Shown: positions 61,974-64,000 of the stretch, one piece after another
Layout of the letters: every line of letters starts with the position of its first letter
Position numbering within the stretch: the stretch's first letter is position 1
NCBI GenBank assembly: GCA_023053575.1
Contig: JAKZAP010000065.1
Span: forward strand, 260,501 to 324,500
DNA length: 64,000 nucleotides
Direction: 5' to 3'
From: Branchinecta lynchi
Taxonomy: Eukaryota > Arthropoda > Branchiopoda > Anostraca > Branchinectidae
The notes under the pieces: generated by a model
Told to the model about the DNA's origin: nothing
Seen by the model: only the letters and a program-made list of their open reading frames with translations
Database searches by the model: none
Made by a program: the position numbers and the translations under genes

Positions 61974-64000
61974 AGGTCTGATTTAACACAATGTTTGTTT
62001 TCCCACAAGGTTGGTTTTCCCGAAAGGTTTGTTTCCCCACAAGGTTGGTTTTCCCACAAGGTTGGTTTTCCCACAGGGTTTGTTTTCCCACAAGGTTAGC
62101 TTTCCCGCAAGGTTTGTTTTCCCACAAGGTTGGTTTTCCCGAAAGGTTTGTTTCCCCACAAGGTTGGTTTTCCCACAAGGTTGGTTTTCCCGCAGGGTTT
62201 GTTTTCCCACAAGGTTAGTTTTCCCGCAAGGTTTGTTTCCCCACAAGGTTTGTTTTCCCACAAGGTTTGTTTTCCCACTGTGTTGGTTTTCCCAAAAGGT
62301 TCGCTTTCCCACAAGGTTGGTTTTCCCACAAGGTTGGTTTTCCCACAAGGTTGGTTTTCCCACAAGCTTTGTTTTCCCCCAAGGTTGGTTTTCCCGCAGG
62401 GTTTGTTTTCCCACAAGGTTAGTTTTCCCGCAGGGTTTGTTTCCCCACAAGGTTTGTTTTCCCACAAGGTTTGTTTTCCCACTGTGTTGGTTTTCCCAAA
62501 AGGTTCGCTTTCCCACAAGGTTGGTTTTCCCACAAGGTTGGTTTTCCCACAAGGTTGGTTTTCCCGCAATGTTGCTTTCCCCATAAGGTTGGTTTTCCCA
62601 CAAGGTTTGTTTTCCAACAAGGTTTGTTTCCCCACAAGATATGTTTCCCCACAAGGTTTGTTTCCCCACAAGGTTTGTTTTCCCACAAGGATTGTTTTCT
62701 CACAAGGTTTGTTTTCCCACAAGGTTTGTTTCCCCACAAGGTTTGTTTCCCCACAAGGTTTGTTTTCCCACAAGGTTAGTTTTCCCACAAGGTTTGTTTC
62801 CCCACAAGGTTTGTTTCCCCACAAGGTTTGTTTTCCCACAAGGATTGTTTTCTCACAAGGTTTGTTTTCCCACTGTGTTGGTTTTCCCAAGAGGTTCGCT
62901 TTCCCGCAAGGTTCGCTTTCCCGCAAGGTTGGTTTTCCCACAAGGTTTGTTTTCCCACTAGGTTTGTTTCCCCACAAGGTTTGTTTTCTCACAAGGTTTG
63001 TTTTCCCGCAGGGTTTGTTTTCCCACAAGGTTAGTTTTCCCGCAAGGTTTGTTTTCCCACAAGGTTGGTTTTCCCGAAAGGTTTGTTTCCCCACAAGGTT
63101 GGTTTTCCCACAAGGTTGGTTTTCCCGCAGGGTTTGTTTTCCCACAAGGTTAGTTTTCCCGCAAGGTTTGTTTCCCCACAAGGTTTGTTTTCCCACAAGG
63201 TTTGTTTTCCCATAGTGTTGGTTTTCCAAAAAGGTTCGCTTTCCCACAAGGTTGGTTTTCCCACAAGGTTGGTTTTCCCACAAGGTTGGTTTTCCCGCAG
63301 GGTTGCTTTCCCTATAAGGTTGGTTTTCCCACAAGGTTTGTTTTCTCACAAGGTTTGTTTTCCCACTAGGTTGTTTTCCCACTAGGTTGGTTTTCCCTCA
63401 AGGTTTGTTTTCCCACAAGCTTTGTTTTCCCCCAAGGTTGGTTTTCCCGCAGGGTTTGTTTTCCCACAAGGTTAGTTTTCCCGCAAGGTTTGTTTTCCCA
63501 CAAGGTTTGTTTTCCCACAAGGTTTGTTTTCCCACTGTGTTGGTTTTCCCAAAAGGTTCGCTTTTCCACAAGGTTGGTTTTCCCACAAGGTTGGTTTTCC
63601 CGCAGGGTTGCTTTCCCCATAAGGTTGGTTTTCCCACAAGGTTTGTTTTCTCACAAGGTTTGTTTTCCCACTAGGTTGTTTTTCCCACTAGGTTGGTTTT
63701 CCGAAAAGGTTTGTTTTCCCACAAGCTTTGTTTTCCCCCAAGGTTGGTTTTCCCGCAAGGTCGGTTTACCCAAAAGGTTTGTTTTCCCACTGTGTTGGTT
63801 TTCCCAAAAGGTTCTCTTTCCCAAAAGGTTCGCTTTCCCGAAAGGTTGGTTTTCCCACAAGGTTTGTTTCCCCACAAGGTTTGTTTTCCCACAAGGTTTG
63901 TTTTCCCACAAGGTTGGTTTTCCCGAAAGGTTTGTTTCCCCACAAGTTTGGTTTTCCCACAAGGTTGGTTTTCCCGCAGGGTTTGTTTTCCCACAAGGTT
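61974..64000 (+). repeat. 2,362-bp tandem duplication, copy 2 (cut by window end)
   Basis: Direct copy of 59612-61973, starting at the marker unit 61979-61993 and truncated by the end of the window at about 86% of its length. A handful of substitutions distinguish it, so it is older or less homogenised than the 7,880-bp pair. Confidence 0.88.

Larger units (their letters stand above)
1..64000. repeat. 17-bp tandem satellite array filling the window
   Basis: Seen directly: a 17-bp unit, consensus GGTTTGTTTTCCCACAA (7 of 17 bases G or C), repeats head to tail from the first base to the last, on one strand or the other. Common variants change position 5 (T, G, A or C), the C run (TTTTCCC or TTTCCCC), and the tail (CACAA, CGCAA, CGCAG, CATAA, CACTA, CACTGTG, CCAAAA). 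Variants follow each other in recurring order, which gives higher-order repeats of about 0.3, 0.5, 0.8, 1.6, 2.4, 3.0 and 7.9 kb. No single-copy DNA, gene, RNA gene or transposon interrupts it. Both window ends lie inside the array, so its true length is unknown. Known of such DNA: long arrays of short units are typical of eukaryotic heterochromatic satellites. The family and species are not recognised. Confidence 0.98.
42809..64000 (+). repeat. Satellite block G, plus orientation, runs off the window
   Basis: Plus-oriented array that mirrors block B and extends it by tandem duplication. The first 0.8 kb pairs with 12.0-12.8 kb. Then come two copies of a 7,880-bp segment and one and a part copies of a 2,362-bp segment. 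Indels are few and the register is mostly kept. It ends inside the satellite. Confidence 0.95.

Noticed and set aside
1..64000. CRISPR array
   Set aside because: Units abut with no unique spacers, the period is 17 bp, and no cas-like gene is present.
1..64000. CENP-B box, since that motif is also 17 bp
   Set aside because: The core TTCG-N4-A-N2-CGGG is not met by GGTTCGCTTTCCCGCAA or other variants I checked on either strand. The shared length is coincidence.
1..64000. G-quadruplex or triplex-forming array
   Set aside because: G or C runs of three or four are separated by 13-14 bases, too far for canonical quadruplex loops, and the strand is not purine-only or pyrimidine-only over useful lengths.
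1..64000. tRNA, rRNA or other RNA gene
   Set aside because: No non-repeat stretch long enough exists, and no conserved tRNA or rRNA motif was seen on either strand.

Overview
The whole 64 kb is one kind of DNA: a tandem satellite built on a 17-bp unit, GGTTTGTTTTCCCACAA (complement TTGTGGGAAAACAAACC). By arithmetic it holds about 3,700 units. I found no stretch of more than a few tens of bases that is not this repeat, and no gene, RNA gene, insertion sequence or single-copy DNA. An array of this length and simplicity suggests eukaryotic heterochromatin (pericentromeric, subtelomeric or another satellite block). I do not recognise the satellite and cannot name the organism.

The unit occurs in a limited set of variants: GGTTG, GGTTAG and GGTTCG starts, TTTCCCC, CCCGCAA/CCCGCAG, CTCACAA, CACTGTG, CACTAGG, CATAAGG, an AAGCTT unit, and a GATTTAACAC unit. 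The variants recur in fixed order over hundreds to thousands of bases, so the array has higher-order structure. Seen directly, the layout is seven orientation blocks: A 1-3087 (+), B 3094-12829 (-), C 12850-27804 (+), D 27805-28716 (-), E 28717-28842 (+), F 28846-42788 (-), G 42809-64000 (+).

The blocks are related by inversion. Left and right halves form a giant imperfect fold-back with its turn near 27.80 kb. C pairs with F and B pairs with G, and even the odd 20-bp junction at 12830-12849 has an exact inverted copy at 42789-42808. The arms differ in copy number of internal segments. The right arm has a 7,880-bp direct tandem duplication (about 43640-51519 and 51520-59399, two substitutions found) and a 2,362-bp one (59612-61973, then to the window end). 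The left arm has a 2,992-bp duplication (exactly 176 units). The core, about 26.3-38.8 kb, is peppered with single-base homopolymer gains and losses that are rare elsewhere. That fits a poorly polished assembly patch around a fold-back, although a real palindromic satellite cannot be excluded.

Because 17 is not a multiple of 3 and the consensus unit has no stop codon on either strand, all six frames stay open for long distances. They read as two 17-residue peptide repeats. The many long open frames, up to 642 codons, are a by-product of the repeat and I annotate none as genes.
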